From UKL13-2 sp044229235 (lineage in GTDB: Bacteria; Pseudomonadota; Gammaproteobacteria; Burkholderiales; Usitatibacteraceae), in the NCBI GenBank assembly GCA_044229235.1, contig JBGATH010000017.1:18765-82764 (forward strand): DNA of 64,000 bases. Reading direction: 5' to 3'. Under the pieces are notes generated by a model. It saw nothing but the letters and a program-made list of their open reading frames with translations. It searched no databases and was not told the DNA's origin. Numbering within the stretch: the first letter of the stretch is position 1; each line of letters opens with the position of its first letter. Positions 45,802 through 54,213 of this stretch are shown here, piece after piece. The position numbers and the translations under genes were made by a program.

Positions 45802-46980
45802 CTATGTTTCCCAGTCTGGTTTGCCGTTGCGGCGGTCAATGGCGGCAAACAGTTCCAGCACCATGCCGCGTTCCTCGCGGGTCAGTTCCGGCCGCCAGAC
45901 TTCGAACAGCAGGATCACACGGGTTCCGGCCGAATCGTTCCAAGCCTCGTGCTCGATGGAGTCATCGAATATCCACACTTTCCCTTCCTGCCATTCACGC
46001 GTTTCGTTGCCGACGCGAAACGTGGACTTTCCGGGAACGACCAGCGGCAAATGGCCTATCAATCGTGTGTTGACCATGCCGGTGTGGGCCGGAATGTGCG
46101 CGCCGGGCTGGAGCCTGGAGAAGAGCACCGACGGCGAACGATTGGGCATCTCGGTAAGCGGAATTTTTGCCAGTGCCTTCATTGTTTCAGGGCAGCGGGC
46201 AGCATTCTCGGCGACAAGCGAACCACTTTTCCACAGAAAGAACGCCGTCCAGTCGGGGTTGTTTGCCATCCCGGCCTGCGGCTTGTAGGGGCGGCGAGGG
46301 TCTTCACCCACGTACGGGGTGAATGCGCCGGGCTGGTGCATTACCGCCAGCGCCTCCGCGCGGATCGCGTCGGTGGCGGCCTCGAGTTCGGGTACCCAGT
46401 CAAATGCGCTGGTATCGTGGAACGGGATGGCAGCCAGGCCGGGAAAGTGAAAGTAACGCGGTTCCTGGGGCTGAATCTTCTTGTGGCCAAAGAGTATGTC
46501 CAGCGATTCACGAAAGCGCGGTGTCATGGCATCGGTACCAAAACCGGCTGCTGCCAGTTCGCCTCTCATGGCTGACTCCATGTCGCGGGCAAATTGCGTG
46601 CAGGCCTCGGCGGCGCGCGCCACTTCCCTGGCCAGCTCGGGCGGAAGCTGCTCGGACGGTGGCGATGACTGCACCGCAACCTGATAAAAATCGACAGCGG
46701 CGCGCATTTCGCCGCTGGCGCTGAGGATATCGCCCTTGACGATCAGCGCGTGCAAGTTGCGCGGCTCGGTTTTCAAGGCATAGTCGATCGCGCCCAGCGC
46801 AGCCCTGTGGTCACCCTGCCGCAGGCAGGCGATGGACAGGCCGGCAAATACGGAGGCATCGGCCACGCCGGCGTTGACGATGCGCTCAAAATTCTGCTGC
46901 GCGAGCTGGTTGTCGTTGCGCCGCAGCGCGTCAACCGCCTCACGGGCGAGTCGGCGATAATCGGGTGATGTCGATTGCAT
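45802..46980 (-). CDS. TPR plus aspartyl/asparaginyl beta-hydroxylase-type protein, paralogue 2
   Basis: 392 residues from the ATG at 46980; an ATG 13 codons earlier is possible. The N-terminal TPR region (YRRLAREAVDALRRNDNQLA, YALKTEPRNLHALIVKGDIL) precedes the hydroxylase domain: HIPAHTGMVNTRLIGHLPLV, FRVGNETREWQEGKVWIFD, DSIEHEAWNDSAGTRVILLF. All iron ligands are kept. It aligns with paralogue 1 along its full length, so the pair arose by tandem duplication. A 103-base gap separates them and both are read leftward. Same predicted Fe(II)/2-oxoglutarate chemistry; substrate unknown. Confidence 0.87.
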   Translation of the reverse strand: MQSTSPDYRRLAREAVDALRRNDNQLAQQNFERIVNAGVADASVFAGLSIACLRQGDHRAALGAIDYALKTEPRNLHALIVKGDILSASGEMRAAVDFYQVAVQSSPPSEQLPPELAREVARAAEACTQFARDMESAMRGELAAAGFGTDAMTPRFRESLDILFGHKKIQPQEPRYFHFPGLAAIPFHDTSAFDWVPELEAATDAIRAEALAVMHQPGAFTPYVGEDPRRPYKPQAGMANNPDWTAFFLWKSGSLVAENAARCPETMKALAKIPLTEMPNRSPSVLFSRLQPGAHIPAHTGMVNTRLIGHLPLVVPGKSTFRVGNETREWQEGKVWIFDDSIEHEAWNDSAGTRVILLFEVWRPELTREERGMVLELFAAIDRRNGKPDWET

Positions 46981-47267
46981 GATCCTGGCCTGAATGTCAT
47001 TTTCTGGCAGAGGCGACATGACCCGCTGCGCTCGGTATCCATTATCTCACCGGTGAACCAGCGTAACGGGAGCGCGATGCGTTTGAACGCGCTACGCATA
47101 TGTCCTACTGGCTTCGGCAGGGTAGGCAAAAACGGGTGTTTATTCTTGAATTTTTGTCGATTTCGGGAACTCTGGTGCAAGCCGGGCCAGAAAGCGTTAG
47201 AATCCGCGTTCCGTTTTGGAGAACGGGACGTCGCGGGACTCATATCGCGCGCAATCTGGAGGGGTGA

Positions 47268-47897
47268 ATGAATTACGCAGAACAACAGCGCAACCCGGGT
47301 AAGCATCTCGCCGGCATGTCCATCGTGGTGTTGTTGCACATCGCGCTTGGTTGGGCGTTGATGAACGGGCTGGCGCGAAAAGTGGTCGAAGTCGTCAAGG
47401 GGCCGCTGGAAACGAAGATCATCGAGGAGGTGAAGAAGCCGCCGCCACCCGATACCCCGCCGCCGCCGCCGCCCAAGATGGTGCAGGTCATGCCCACTTT
47501 TGTGCCGCCGCCGGAAGTTCAGATCGCTTCGCCGGTGTCCGCGCCCGTGATATCCAACGTGACCCCGGTGGCGCCCCCGGTGTATGCACCGCCGAAACCG
47601 CCCGCACCGCCGGTGGCCGCTGCGGCGCCCAGCGTCGGCGTGGCCTGTCCGAACTCGCGTGAAGTGCGCGCCGAAATCAAGTACCCGATGCAGGCCCGGA
47701 AGGACGGCATCGAAGGCGAGGTGCTGATCGAGTTCACCGTGGCCACCAACGGAGAAATCAAGGATATCGACGTCAAGTCAAGCAGCAACCGTGTGTTCAA
47801 CAGCGCTGCCATCAATGCCACGCGCCTGTTCCGCTGCAACGGCCAGGGCCGCGACGTACGCGTTCAGGTACCCTATTCGTTCAAGCTTTCGGACTAA
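47268..47897 (+). CDS. tonB: Energy-transducing protein TonB
   Basis: 209 residues. N-terminal membrane anchor (MSIVVLLHIALGWALMNG), a periplasmic Pro-rich span (PPPPDTPPPPPPK, then VAPPVYAPPKPPAPPVA) and a C-terminal TonB domain (YPMQARKDGIEGEVLIEFTV, FNSAAINATRLFRC) that touches the TonB boxes of receptors. GGAGGGG precedes the ATG. It heads tonB-exbB-exbD-exbD. Confidence 0.94.
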   Translation: MNYAEQQRNPGKHLAGMSIVVLLHIALGWALMNGLARKVVEVVKGPLETKIIEEVKKPPPPDTPPPPPPKMVQVMPTFVPPPEVQIASPVSAPVISNVTPVAPPVYAPPKPPAPPVAAAAPSVGVACPNSREVRAEIKYPMQARKDGIEGEVLIEFTVATNGEIKDIDVKSSSNRVFNSAAINATRLFRCNGQGRDVRVQVPYSFKLSD

Positions 47898-47913
47898 CTG
47901 CATTTAAGGAATC

Positions 47914-47937
47914 GCCTGCCGGGGAAACCCGGCAGGC
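47914..47937 (+). terminator. Hairpin between tonB and exbB
   Basis: GCCTGCCGGG-GAAA-CCCGGCAGGC, a perfect 10-bp stem with a stable GAAA loop, followed by AATTGTTTGC. The tail is a poor U-tract, so partial termination or an mRNA-stability element is more likely than a full stop. Confidence 0.55.
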
Positions 47938-47978
47938 AATTGTTTGCATCAATCGGCTGTTCATTTTCTGGAGGAATC

Positions 47979-48833
47979 ATGTCATTTTTTAATCGTATCC
48001 CCGCGCTGCTGGTAGCCGTCGTTATCGCCGCGATGCCCCTTGCAGCGACGGTTGTCAGCCTGCAGCCCCTCAATGCTGCGGCGCAAGCGCCGGCCGCTGA
48101 TGCGCCGAAAGCTGACGCACCCAAGGCAGACGCGCCCAAAGCGGCTGCCCCGGTGGTCGCCAAGGAGACTGTCGAAAATCCGTATGGCCTGAAGCATACG
48201 ATTGAGCACGGCGACCTGGTCTCCAAGACGGTGCTGGCGCTGCTCCTGATCATGTCGATGGGCAGCTGGTACATCCTGATCGTCAAGCTGTTCGAACAGC
48301 GTCGTCTGCTGGCCGAAGCCAAGGCAGCCGCCGAGACTTTCTGGCAGGCCGGCTCGGTCAAGCAGGGTATCGACACCCTCAAGGAAGAAAGCGCATTCCG
48401 TTTTATCGCTGAAAGCGGTGTAGCCGCAACGCAGCATCATGAAGGCATGATGGGCGAAGTGCCGTTGAGCGACTGGATCACGATGGGTGTGCAACGCGCA
48501 TCCGACAATGTTGCCAGCCGTCTTTCGGATGGACTGGCATTCCTGGCGACCGTGGGTTCGACCTCACCATTCGTCGGACTGTTCGGCACGGTGTGGGGCA
48601 TCCTGAACGCGCTGACCGCCATCGGTGTTGCCGGCCAGGCTTCGATCGACAAGGTTGCCGGCCCGGTGGGTGAGGCGCTGATCATGACCGCCATCGGCCT
48701 GGCCGTTGCTGTTCCGGCCGTGCTGTCGTACAACTGGCTGGTTCGCCGCAACAAGCAGTGCGTCGAGAAGCTGCGCGCCTTCAGCGCCGACCTGCATTCC
48801 GTACTGCTCAGCACCGCTGCCAAGAAGAAGTAA
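47979..48833 (+). CDS. exbB: ExbB / MotA-TolQ-ExbB proton channel protein
   Basis: 284 residues with GGAGG before the ATG at 47979. It has a cleavable-looking N-terminal segment (LLVAVVIAAMPLAA), then a linker with repeated Pro-Lys-Ala-Asp-Ala units, then three membrane helices: LALLLIMSMGSWYILIVKLF, FLATVGSTSPFVGLFGTVWG and VGEALIMTAIGLAVAVPAVL. The last two contain the conserved TolQ/ExbB channel residues. With ExbD it turns the proton gradient into TonB motion. Confidence 0.94.
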   Translation: MSFFNRIPALLVAVVIAAMPLAATVVSLQPLNAAAQAPAADAPKADAPKADAPKAAAPVVAKETVENPYGLKHTIEHGDLVSKTVLALLLIMSMGSWYILIVKLFEQRRLLAEAKAAAETFWQAGSVKQGIDTLKEESAFRFIAESGVAATQHHEGMMGEVPLSDWITMGVQRASDNVASRLSDGLAFLATVGSTSPFVGLFGTVWGILNALTAIGVAGQASIDKVAGPVGEALIMTAIGLAVAVPAVLSYNWLVRRNKQCVEKLRAFSADLHSVLLSTAAKKK

Positions 48834-48861
48834 TCAACCCATTGTTTGCTAGGAGCTACTC

Positions 48862-49287
48862 ATGGGAATGAGCGTAGGCGCTGAAGACGACGAAGACAGT
48901 CCGATTTCGGACATCAACACCACGCCGCTGGTAGACATCATGCTGGTCTTGCTGATCATCTTCCTGATCACGATTCCGGCCATCACAGCTACGGTGCCGG
49001 TCGAGTTGCCGAAAGAAACCAACATCGTCACGGTGACCAAGCCGGAAAACATCCTCATCGCGGTCAACAAGGACGGCGACATCTACTGGAACCAGCAGCT
49101 GGTTCCGGATACGGATGCGCTGTTCGAAAAGCTGAAGGTCGAGGCCGTCAAGGTCCCGCAGCCTGAAGTGCATATTCGCGGTGATGAGAATGCACGCTAT
49201 GAGTCGATCGGCAAGGTGGTCTACACCTGCCAGCGGGCGAGCATCCTCAAGGTCGGATTCATCACCGAACCGCCGGCGCGTTCGTAA
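48862..49287 (+). CDS. exbD: ExbD biopolymer transport protein 1
   Basis: 141 residues; one membrane helix with the essential Asp (INTTPLVDIMLVLLIIFLIT), then a periplasmic domain (VHIRGDENARYESIGKVVYT). AGGAG precedes the ATG. Works with ExbB and TonB. Followed by a second exbD after 23 bases. Confidence 0.94.
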   Translation: MGMSVGAEDDEDSPISDINTTPLVDIMLVLLIIFLITIPAITATVPVELPKETNIVTVTKPENILIAVNKDGDIYWNQQLVPDTDALFEKLKVEAVKVPQPEVHIRGDENARYESIGKVVYTCQRASILKVGFITEPPARS

Positions 49288-49310
49288 GCGGCCATCGAAA
49301 GGACAGCAAC

Positions 49311-49736
49311 ATGAGTATGAACGTAGGCGGTGGCTCCAAGGAACTCGAGCCGATGATGGAAGTGAACACCACGCCTCTGATTGACGTGATGCTGGTGTTG
49401 ATCGTCATGCTGATCATCACCATTCCGATCCAGACACACGCCGTAAAGCTGAACATGCCGGTGGGCAATCCGCCGCCGCCGACGGTGCCGCCGGTGATCG
49501 TGCAGATCGACGTGGATTTTGACGGTTCGATTCTCTGGAACGGCGAAATCCTGGCGAACCGGGATGACCTGGAGGCGCGTCTGCTCAATGCCGCGCAACA
49601 GCCGGTGCAGCCCGAGGTGCATCTGCGCCCGAACAAACTTGCGCAGTACAAATCGGTTGCGCTGGTGATGGCTTCCGCGCAGCGGCTCGGCATCACCAAG
49701 CTGGGTGTGGTCGGCAACGAACAGTTCGTCAAGTAG
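49311..49736 (+). CDS. exbD: ExbD biopolymer transport protein 2
   Basis: 141 residues, a paralogue of the preceding gene: EVNTTPLIDVMLVLIVMLII in the membrane helix with the key Asp, a Pro-rich link (NPPPPTVPPVIVQID), and VHLRPNKLAQYKSVALVMAS in the periplasmic domain. Two ExbD genes in one operon are known from Xanthomonas-type TonB systems. GAAAGGA precedes the ATG. Confidence 0.93.
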   Translation: MSMNVGGGSKELEPMMEVNTTPLIDVMLVLIVMLIITIPIQTHAVKLNMPVGNPPPPTVPPVIVQIDVDFDGSILWNGEILANRDDLEARLLNAAQQPVQPEVHLRPNKLAQYKSVALVMASAQRLGITKLGVVGNEQFVK

Positions 49737-49768
49737 TCCGGCAGTTCGTCGGGGATTCATGTATAAAT

Positions 49769-49798
49769 GAAACGCGGCTTTGGCCGCGTTTCACTTTT
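49769..49798 (+). terminator. Terminator after exbD2
   Basis: GAAACGCGGC-TTTG-GCCGCGTTTC followed by ACTTTTTC: a 10-bp stem and T run. The next gene starts 17 bases later, so read-through or a separate promoter must supply it. Confidence 0.72.
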
Positions 49799-49814
49799 TC
49801 GCGGAGGTAGTTCC

Positions 49815-51056
49815 ATGTTTCAAACCGGTTCCCTGAAGCGCGCGCTGGGTAGTGCGTTCCTTGTCGCAGGCATGTTGTGTGCCGGCCTGCAAAATGCGCA
49901 AGCCCAGGAAAAAGTACGGCCTGAGGTCGGCAAGCCATTGCAGGCGGCGCAAGACCTGATGAAGGCCAACAAATTCAAGGATGCCCTTGCCAAGGTGCGC
50001 GAGGCCGATGCCGTTTCCGCCAAGACACCGTATGAGACCTATATGGTCGAGCGCATGCGCGCCTCCGCAGCGACCGGTGCAAAAGATGGTGATGTCGCCA
50101 TCAAGGCCTTCGAGGCGGTAATCGCCTCGGGCAAGGCACCAGCCGCAGACCAGATCAAGATCGTCGAGGCGCTGGCCACCAACTATTACAACAGCCGTGA
50201 TTTTGCCGCGGCCATTAAATGGGGACAGCGCTACTACAAGGAAGGCGGAAGTGGTGGGCAAATTCGCACGCTGATGATCCAGTCCTATTTCCAGAGCGGT
50301 GACTTTGCTGCATCAGCGAAAGAATCTCTGGCGGACATCGAGGCCGACGAAAAAGCCGGCCGCACGCCGAGCGAAGACAAGCTGCAACTGCTGGCCAACA
50401 GCTATCTGCGCCAGAAGAATAACGCCGGCTATACGGCGACCATCGAAAAACTGCTCAATTACTATCCCAAGAAGAGCCTCTGGGCCAACGTTATCTCCGG
50501 CGTGCAAAAGAAGCCCGGCTTCTCCGATCGTCTTGCCTATGACGTCAATCGCCTGCAGCTCGCGACCGGCAACCTGAACACCACCAACGACTACATGGAG
50601 ATGGCCCAGCTGGCCATTCAGGCAGGATTCCTGGCCGAAGGCAAGAAAGTCATCGACGAGGGCTTTGCCAACGGCGCACTCGGCAAGGGTGCCGAGGCGG
50701 ATCGCCACAAGCGCCTCAAGGACCTGGCCGAGAAGCGCATCGAGGCAGCCAAGAAAGCCGGTACTGCCAGCGAAGAAGCCGAAGCCAACGCTGCCAAGGA
50801 TGGCAATGCGCTGGTAGCGCTGGGCCTGAAGATTGCAATTAATGGCGATGCCGCCAAAGGCATTTGGATGATGGAGGCCGGCATCAAGAAAGGGGGGCTG
50901 AAGCGCCCAGACGATGCCAGATTTCACCTCGGTGTGACGCAAATACAGAGCGGCCACAAGTCCAAAGGCATCCAGACCCTGAAGTCGGTCCAGGGCAACG
51001 ACGGCGTGGCTGATCTCGCGCGGTTGTGGATCATCTTCGCGCAAAAATCCGCCTGA
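49815..51056 (+). CDS. Secreted helical-repeat (TPR-like) protein of the TonB locus
   Basis: 413 residues. The ATG at 49815 has GCGGAGG ahead and gives a signal peptide ending QNAQAQ. The mature protein is a chain of helical pairs (AAQDLMKANKFKDALAKVRE, ATNYYNSRDFAAAIKWGQRY, IQSYFQSGDFAASAKESLAD, AQLAIQAGFLAEGKKVIDEG, ARFHLGVTQIQSGHKSKGIQ), consistent with TPR repeats. Other TonB systems (for example Vibrio/Shewanella TonB2) carry a periplasmic TPR protein downstream, so it may support energy transfer. Family not named. Confidence 0.78.
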   Translation: MFQTGSLKRALGSAFLVAGMLCAGLQNAQAQEKVRPEVGKPLQAAQDLMKANKFKDALAKVREADAVSAKTPYETYMVERMRASAATGAKDGDVAIKAFEAVIASGKAPAADQIKIVEALATNYYNSRDFAAAIKWGQRYYKEGGSGGQIRTLMIQSYFQSGDFAASAKESLADIEADEKAGRTPSEDKLQLLANSYLRQKNNAGYTATIEKLLNYYPKKSLWANVISGVQKKPGFSDRLAYDVNRLQLATGNLNTTNDYMEMAQLAIQAGFLAEGKKVIDEGFANGALGKGAEADRHKRLKDLAEKRIEAAKKAGTASEEAEANAAKDGNALVALGLKIAINGDAAKGIWMMEAGIKKGGLKRPDDARFHLGVTQIQSGHKSKGIQTLKSVQGNDGVADLARLWIIFAQKSA

Positions 51057-51072
51057 TCCGCATCGGTGGAAC

Positions 51073-51102
51073 GAAAACGGCCCGCTGTTGCGGGCCGTTT
51101 TC
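51073..51102. terminator. Bidirectional terminator, TPR gene / leucyl aminopeptidase
   Basis: GAAAACGGCCCGC-TGTT-GCGGGCCGTTTTC: a perfect 13-bp stem between convergent genes. Confidence 0.9.
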
Positions 51103-51125
51103 ATTGGTGCGCGGCAACCGGTCGG

Positions 51126-52619
51126 CTACGCTGTCGCTTGTGCTTCCAGCATCGCCAAGCCCCACGCCACGCCGAAGCCGTTGACCTCGGCCGCGACGGC
51201 GCCAAGGCCGCCTTCACAGCGGCAGGCGGACAAATCCATGTGTACCCACGGGGTCTTGCCGGCAAAGCGCGCCAGAAACCGGGCCGCATAGATCGCATCG
51301 GCTTCGCCGCTGATCAGGCACTGCTTGATATCGGCCACCTTGCTGTCGAGCGCGCTGTCGTAGTCTTCCTCGAGAGGAAACGCCACCACCCGCTCGCCCG
51401 ACTTCACACCGCAATCCAGCGCCCGTTGCAGCAGTGCGGGGTGGTTGCAGAATATTCCCGACATACGGTTGCCCAGCGAGTAAATCATCGCGCCCGTGAG
51501 GGTGGCGAAGTCGAGCAGGCCGGCCGGCTTGTTGCGATTTGCCAGCGTGATTGTGTCCGCGAGTACCATGCGTCCCTCTGCGTCGGTGTGCACGACTTCA
51601 ATGGTGGTTCCATCCAGCGCGGTGACGATGTCTCCCGGCTGGTAAGCCTCCGGGCTGATGTGGTTTTCCGAAATTGCCAGCCATGCGTCTATTGCCACGG
51701 GCAGCTTCAGGTCGCTCGCCGCTTTGAGGATGCCCAGTACCACGGCCGAGCCGTTCATGTCTTCGTGCATGCCGTACATGCCCTTTGCCGTCTTGAGGCC
51801 GTGCCCGCCGGTGTCCATGCATATGCCTTTGCCCACCAGCGCGATAGCAGGTTGCGTCTTGCCGGATTTGCGCGGCCGGTAGCTCAGATGAACGATGGCC
51901 GCATCCCGCCGCGGGCTGCCCTGCGCAACCGCGCAGAATGCGCCTGCCCCCATCTTCCGCAAAACCTTGAAATCATGTTCCTCGTGCTGCCAACCTTCTC
52001 GCCTGGCTAATGCCTTGATGTCGGCACGATACTGTCGCGGCGTCAGGTCGTTCGGCGGGCGCAGGGTGAATTGCCTCGCGAGCAGATTGCCGCGGGCAGC
52101 CGCGCCGGCGCGTTCGGCTGCGTGGGACTTGCCGGTACCAAATAAGTCCAGATGCGCCAATGGCGCCGCGGCCGCCTTGCGGCTGACTTTCCCAAGTCCG
52201 TAATTGCTGTTGACCAGCGCGGTGAAGATTGCGGCCTCTGCTGCATGCGGCGCGCTTTCCGCCGGTACCACCACCAGGATGGCAAGACGCTGCGGATTTT
52301 CGGGCGCCAGTGATTGCAACGCCAGCCTCAGGCTGCTGAGCTGGCTATGGCGGCTTGCACTTGCGTCCCAGGTGGCCCATGCCACCAGCTTGCCGCCTAC
52401 AGTGGCGGTGACCGCGCCGGCCGGTTTTTGCTGCGCAGAAGGTGCGCGGGTTCCGCGTCGAATCGCCGCAATGCGTTCCGGGTTACCGGGTATGCGACCG
52501 GGCGGCGTGCCGTCGGCGACCAGCACCAGCACGTGGCTGGCACGCACTTTTGCCAGTGCCGGGATGGTGGCGGATAGCGTGACAATTGGCATGGGCGCTT
52601 CGGCAATCGTTTTGGTCAT
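51126..52619 (-). CDS. Leucyl aminopeptidase family protein (M17)
   Basis: 497 residues. Two-zinc cytosolic aminopeptidase. Key blocks: VGKGICMDTGGHGLKTAKGM, MHEDMNGSAVVLGILKAA, VVHTDAEGRMVLADTITLAN and LTGAMIYSLGNRMSG. The usual NTDAEGRL is HTDAEGRM here, but the metal-binding Asp and Glu and the active Lys remain. The N-terminal 180 residues are the variable domain. Its substrate may differ from PepA, as in other divergent M17 proteins. Confidence 0.9.
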   Translation of the reverse strand: MTKTIAEAPMPIVTLSATIPALAKVRASHVLVLVADGTPPGRIPGNPERIAAIRRGTRAPSAQQKPAGAVTATVGGKLVAWATWDASASRHSQLSSLRLALQSLAPENPQRLAILVVVPAESAPHAAEAAIFTALVNSNYGLGKVSRKAAAAPLAHLDLFGTGKSHAAERAGAAARGNLLARQFTLRPPNDLTPRQYRADIKALARREGWQHEEHDFKVLRKMGAGAFCAVAQGSPRRDAAIVHLSYRPRKSGKTQPAIALVGKGICMDTGGHGLKTAKGMYGMHEDMNGSAVVLGILKAASDLKLPVAIDAWLAISENHISPEAYQPGDIVTALDGTTIEVVHTDAEGRMVLADTITLANRNKPAGLLDFATLTGAMIYSLGNRMSGIFCNHPALLQRALDCGVKSGERVVAFPLEEDYDSALDSKVADIKQCLISGEADAIYAARFLARFAGKTPWVHMDLSACRCEGGLGAVAAEVNGFGVAWGLAMLEAQATA

Positions 52620-52734
52620 GATTGAACTCGGGTAATGGACGTTCGCGATTGTAGTCGTGACGCTCGTCGTCGTGCACGGGGTTCGGTTGGGTAGAATGCG
52701 TCATCTGCTTCCGTCGCGCCGCAACCCGCCCGCC

Positions 52735-53544
52735 ATGTCCAATTCTGCCGATGCCACCTACCTGGAACTGATGCGCCATGTGCTGGCGCACGGCGTCAAC
52801 AAGTCGGATCGCACCGGTACCGGTACCCGGTCGGTGTTCGGCTACCAGATGCGGTTTGATTTGTCAGCCGGATTTCCGCTGCTGACCACCAAGAAACTGC
52901 ACCTGCGATCCATCATCCACGAGTTGCTGTGGTTCCTGCAGGGTGACACCAACATCCGCTATCTGAAAGAAAACGGCGTCACGATCTGGGACGAGTGGGC
53001 CGATGACGCGGGAAACCTCGGGCCGGTCTACGGGTACCAGTGGCGCAGCTGGCCGGCGCCCGACGGGCGTCATATCGACCAGATCAGCGACATCCTCACG
53101 CAGATCAGGAGCAATCCCGATTCGCGGCGCATCATCGTCTCGGCGTGGAACGTGGCCGACATACCGAAAATGGCGCTGGCTCCCTGCCACGCGTTCTTCC
53201 AGTTCTATGTCGCCGAAGGCAGGCTGTCGTGTCAGCTGTACCAGCGCAGCGCGGATATCTTCCTCGGCGTTCCGTTCAACATTGCCTCCTACGCGTTGCT
53301 GACCATGATGGTTGCCCAGGCCTGCGACCTGAAGGCCGGTGATTTTGTCCACACGCTGGGCGATGCCCACCTCTATTCGAACCATCTCGACCAGGCGCGC
53401 GAGCAGCTGGCGCGCTCGCCACGCGACCTGCCGACCATGCGCCTCAACCCGGCCGTCAAGGACTTGTTTGCCTTCAAGTTCGGCGATTTCACGCTTGAGG
53501 GGTACGATCCGCACCCGGCGATCAAGGCGCCGATCGCCGTCTGA
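52735..53544 (+). CDS. thyA: Thymidylate synthase
   Basis: 269 residues. Methylates dUMP to dTMP with methylenetetrahydrofolate. Blocks: KSDRTGTGTRSVFGYQMRFD, GFPLLTTKKLHLRSIIHELL, catalytic APCHAFFQFYV, QRSADIFLGVPFNIASYALL. The ATG at 52735 is chosen because earlier frames are unrelated; no ribosome site is visible, but a TAGAAT -10-like box lies 38 bases upstream. folA follows after 15 bases. Confidence 0.97.
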   Translation: MSNSADATYLELMRHVLAHGVNKSDRTGTGTRSVFGYQMRFDLSAGFPLLTTKKLHLRSIIHELLWFLQGDTNIRYLKENGVTIWDEWADDAGNLGPVYGYQWRSWPAPDGRHIDQISDILTQIRSNPDSRRIIVSAWNVADIPKMALAPCHAFFQFYVAEGRLSCQLYQRSADIFLGVPFNIASYALLTMMVAQACDLKAGDFVHTLGDAHLYSNHLDQAREQLARSPRDLPTMRLNPAVKDLFAFKFGDFTLEGYDPHPAIKAPIAV

Positions 53545-53559
53545 GCGGCGGCCAAGCCG

Positions 53560-54048
53560 ATGCGCCTCAATCTGATCGTGGCGACGGCCCGCAACCGCGT
53601 CATCGGTGCCGGCAACAAGATGCCCTGGCACTTGCCCGCAGATTTCGCCTGGTTCAAGCGGCAGACGCTGGGACACCCGGTCATCATGGGCCGCAAGACA
53701 TTTGAGTCCATCGGCAAGCCGCTGCCGGGCCGAACCAACCTGGTGGTGACGCGCAATGCCGCATGGCATGCCGAGGGCGTGCAAGCCTGCACTTCGCTGG
53801 ACGACGCGCTTGCACGTTGCCGTCATGAAGGCGATGTGTTTGTGATCGGCGGTGCGACTTTGTATGGGCAGGCGTTGCCGCAGGCGGATCGCATCTTTCT
53901 CACGCAAGTGGATGCGGCACCGTCAGGCGACACCTGGTTCCCGGCACTCGATCCCGCCCACTGGCGCCAAGTCTCACGCGAACACGTCGCGGCAGATGCC
54001 AGGAACGCGTTCGCCATGGAATTCCTGGTGCTGGAACGGGTTCGCTGA
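53560..54048 (+). CDS. folA: Dihydrofolate reductase
   Basis: 162 residues. Regenerates tetrahydrofolate consumed by thymidylate synthase. Blocks: LIVATARNRVIGAGNKMPWH, LPADFAWFKRQTLGHPVIMG, RKTFESIGKPLPGRTNLVV and VIGGATLYGQAL. It directly follows thyA, the common operon. Confidence 0.97.
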   Translation: MRLNLIVATARNRVIGAGNKMPWHLPADFAWFKRQTLGHPVIMGRKTFESIGKPLPGRTNLVVTRNAAWHAEGVQACTSLDDALARCRHEGDVFVIGGATLYGQALPQADRIFLTQVDAAPSGDTWFPALDPAHWRQVSREHVAADARNAFAMEFLVLERVR

Positions 54049-54085
54049 CTCGGCGGCGTTACGCTCGGCGATCGAGTTACATAGA

Positions 54086-54205
54086 GGAACTTCCAGAAAC
54101 CGTCGCGCGCGAGCGAAGTTCGTGCTGAGGAGCGGACGCGTACGAGTGGTACGCAGAGCACCGGAGGCACGAAATTCGCTCGCGCAGTAGGTTAATGGAA
54201 GTTCC
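54086..54205. repeat. Long imperfect inverted repeat in the folA-smpB gap
   Basis: Left arm GGAACTTCCAGAAACC through GCGCGAGCGAAGTTCGTGC (54086-54125) pairs with right arm GCACGAAATTCGCTCGCGC through TAATGGAAGTTCC (54167-54205). The centre holds a second hairpin, GCGTAC-GAGTG-GTACGC (54138-54154). Such 120-nt palindromes are often miniature mobile elements or structured repeats. No reading frame is evident. Confidence 0.65.
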
Positions 54206-54213
54206 CATAAATC

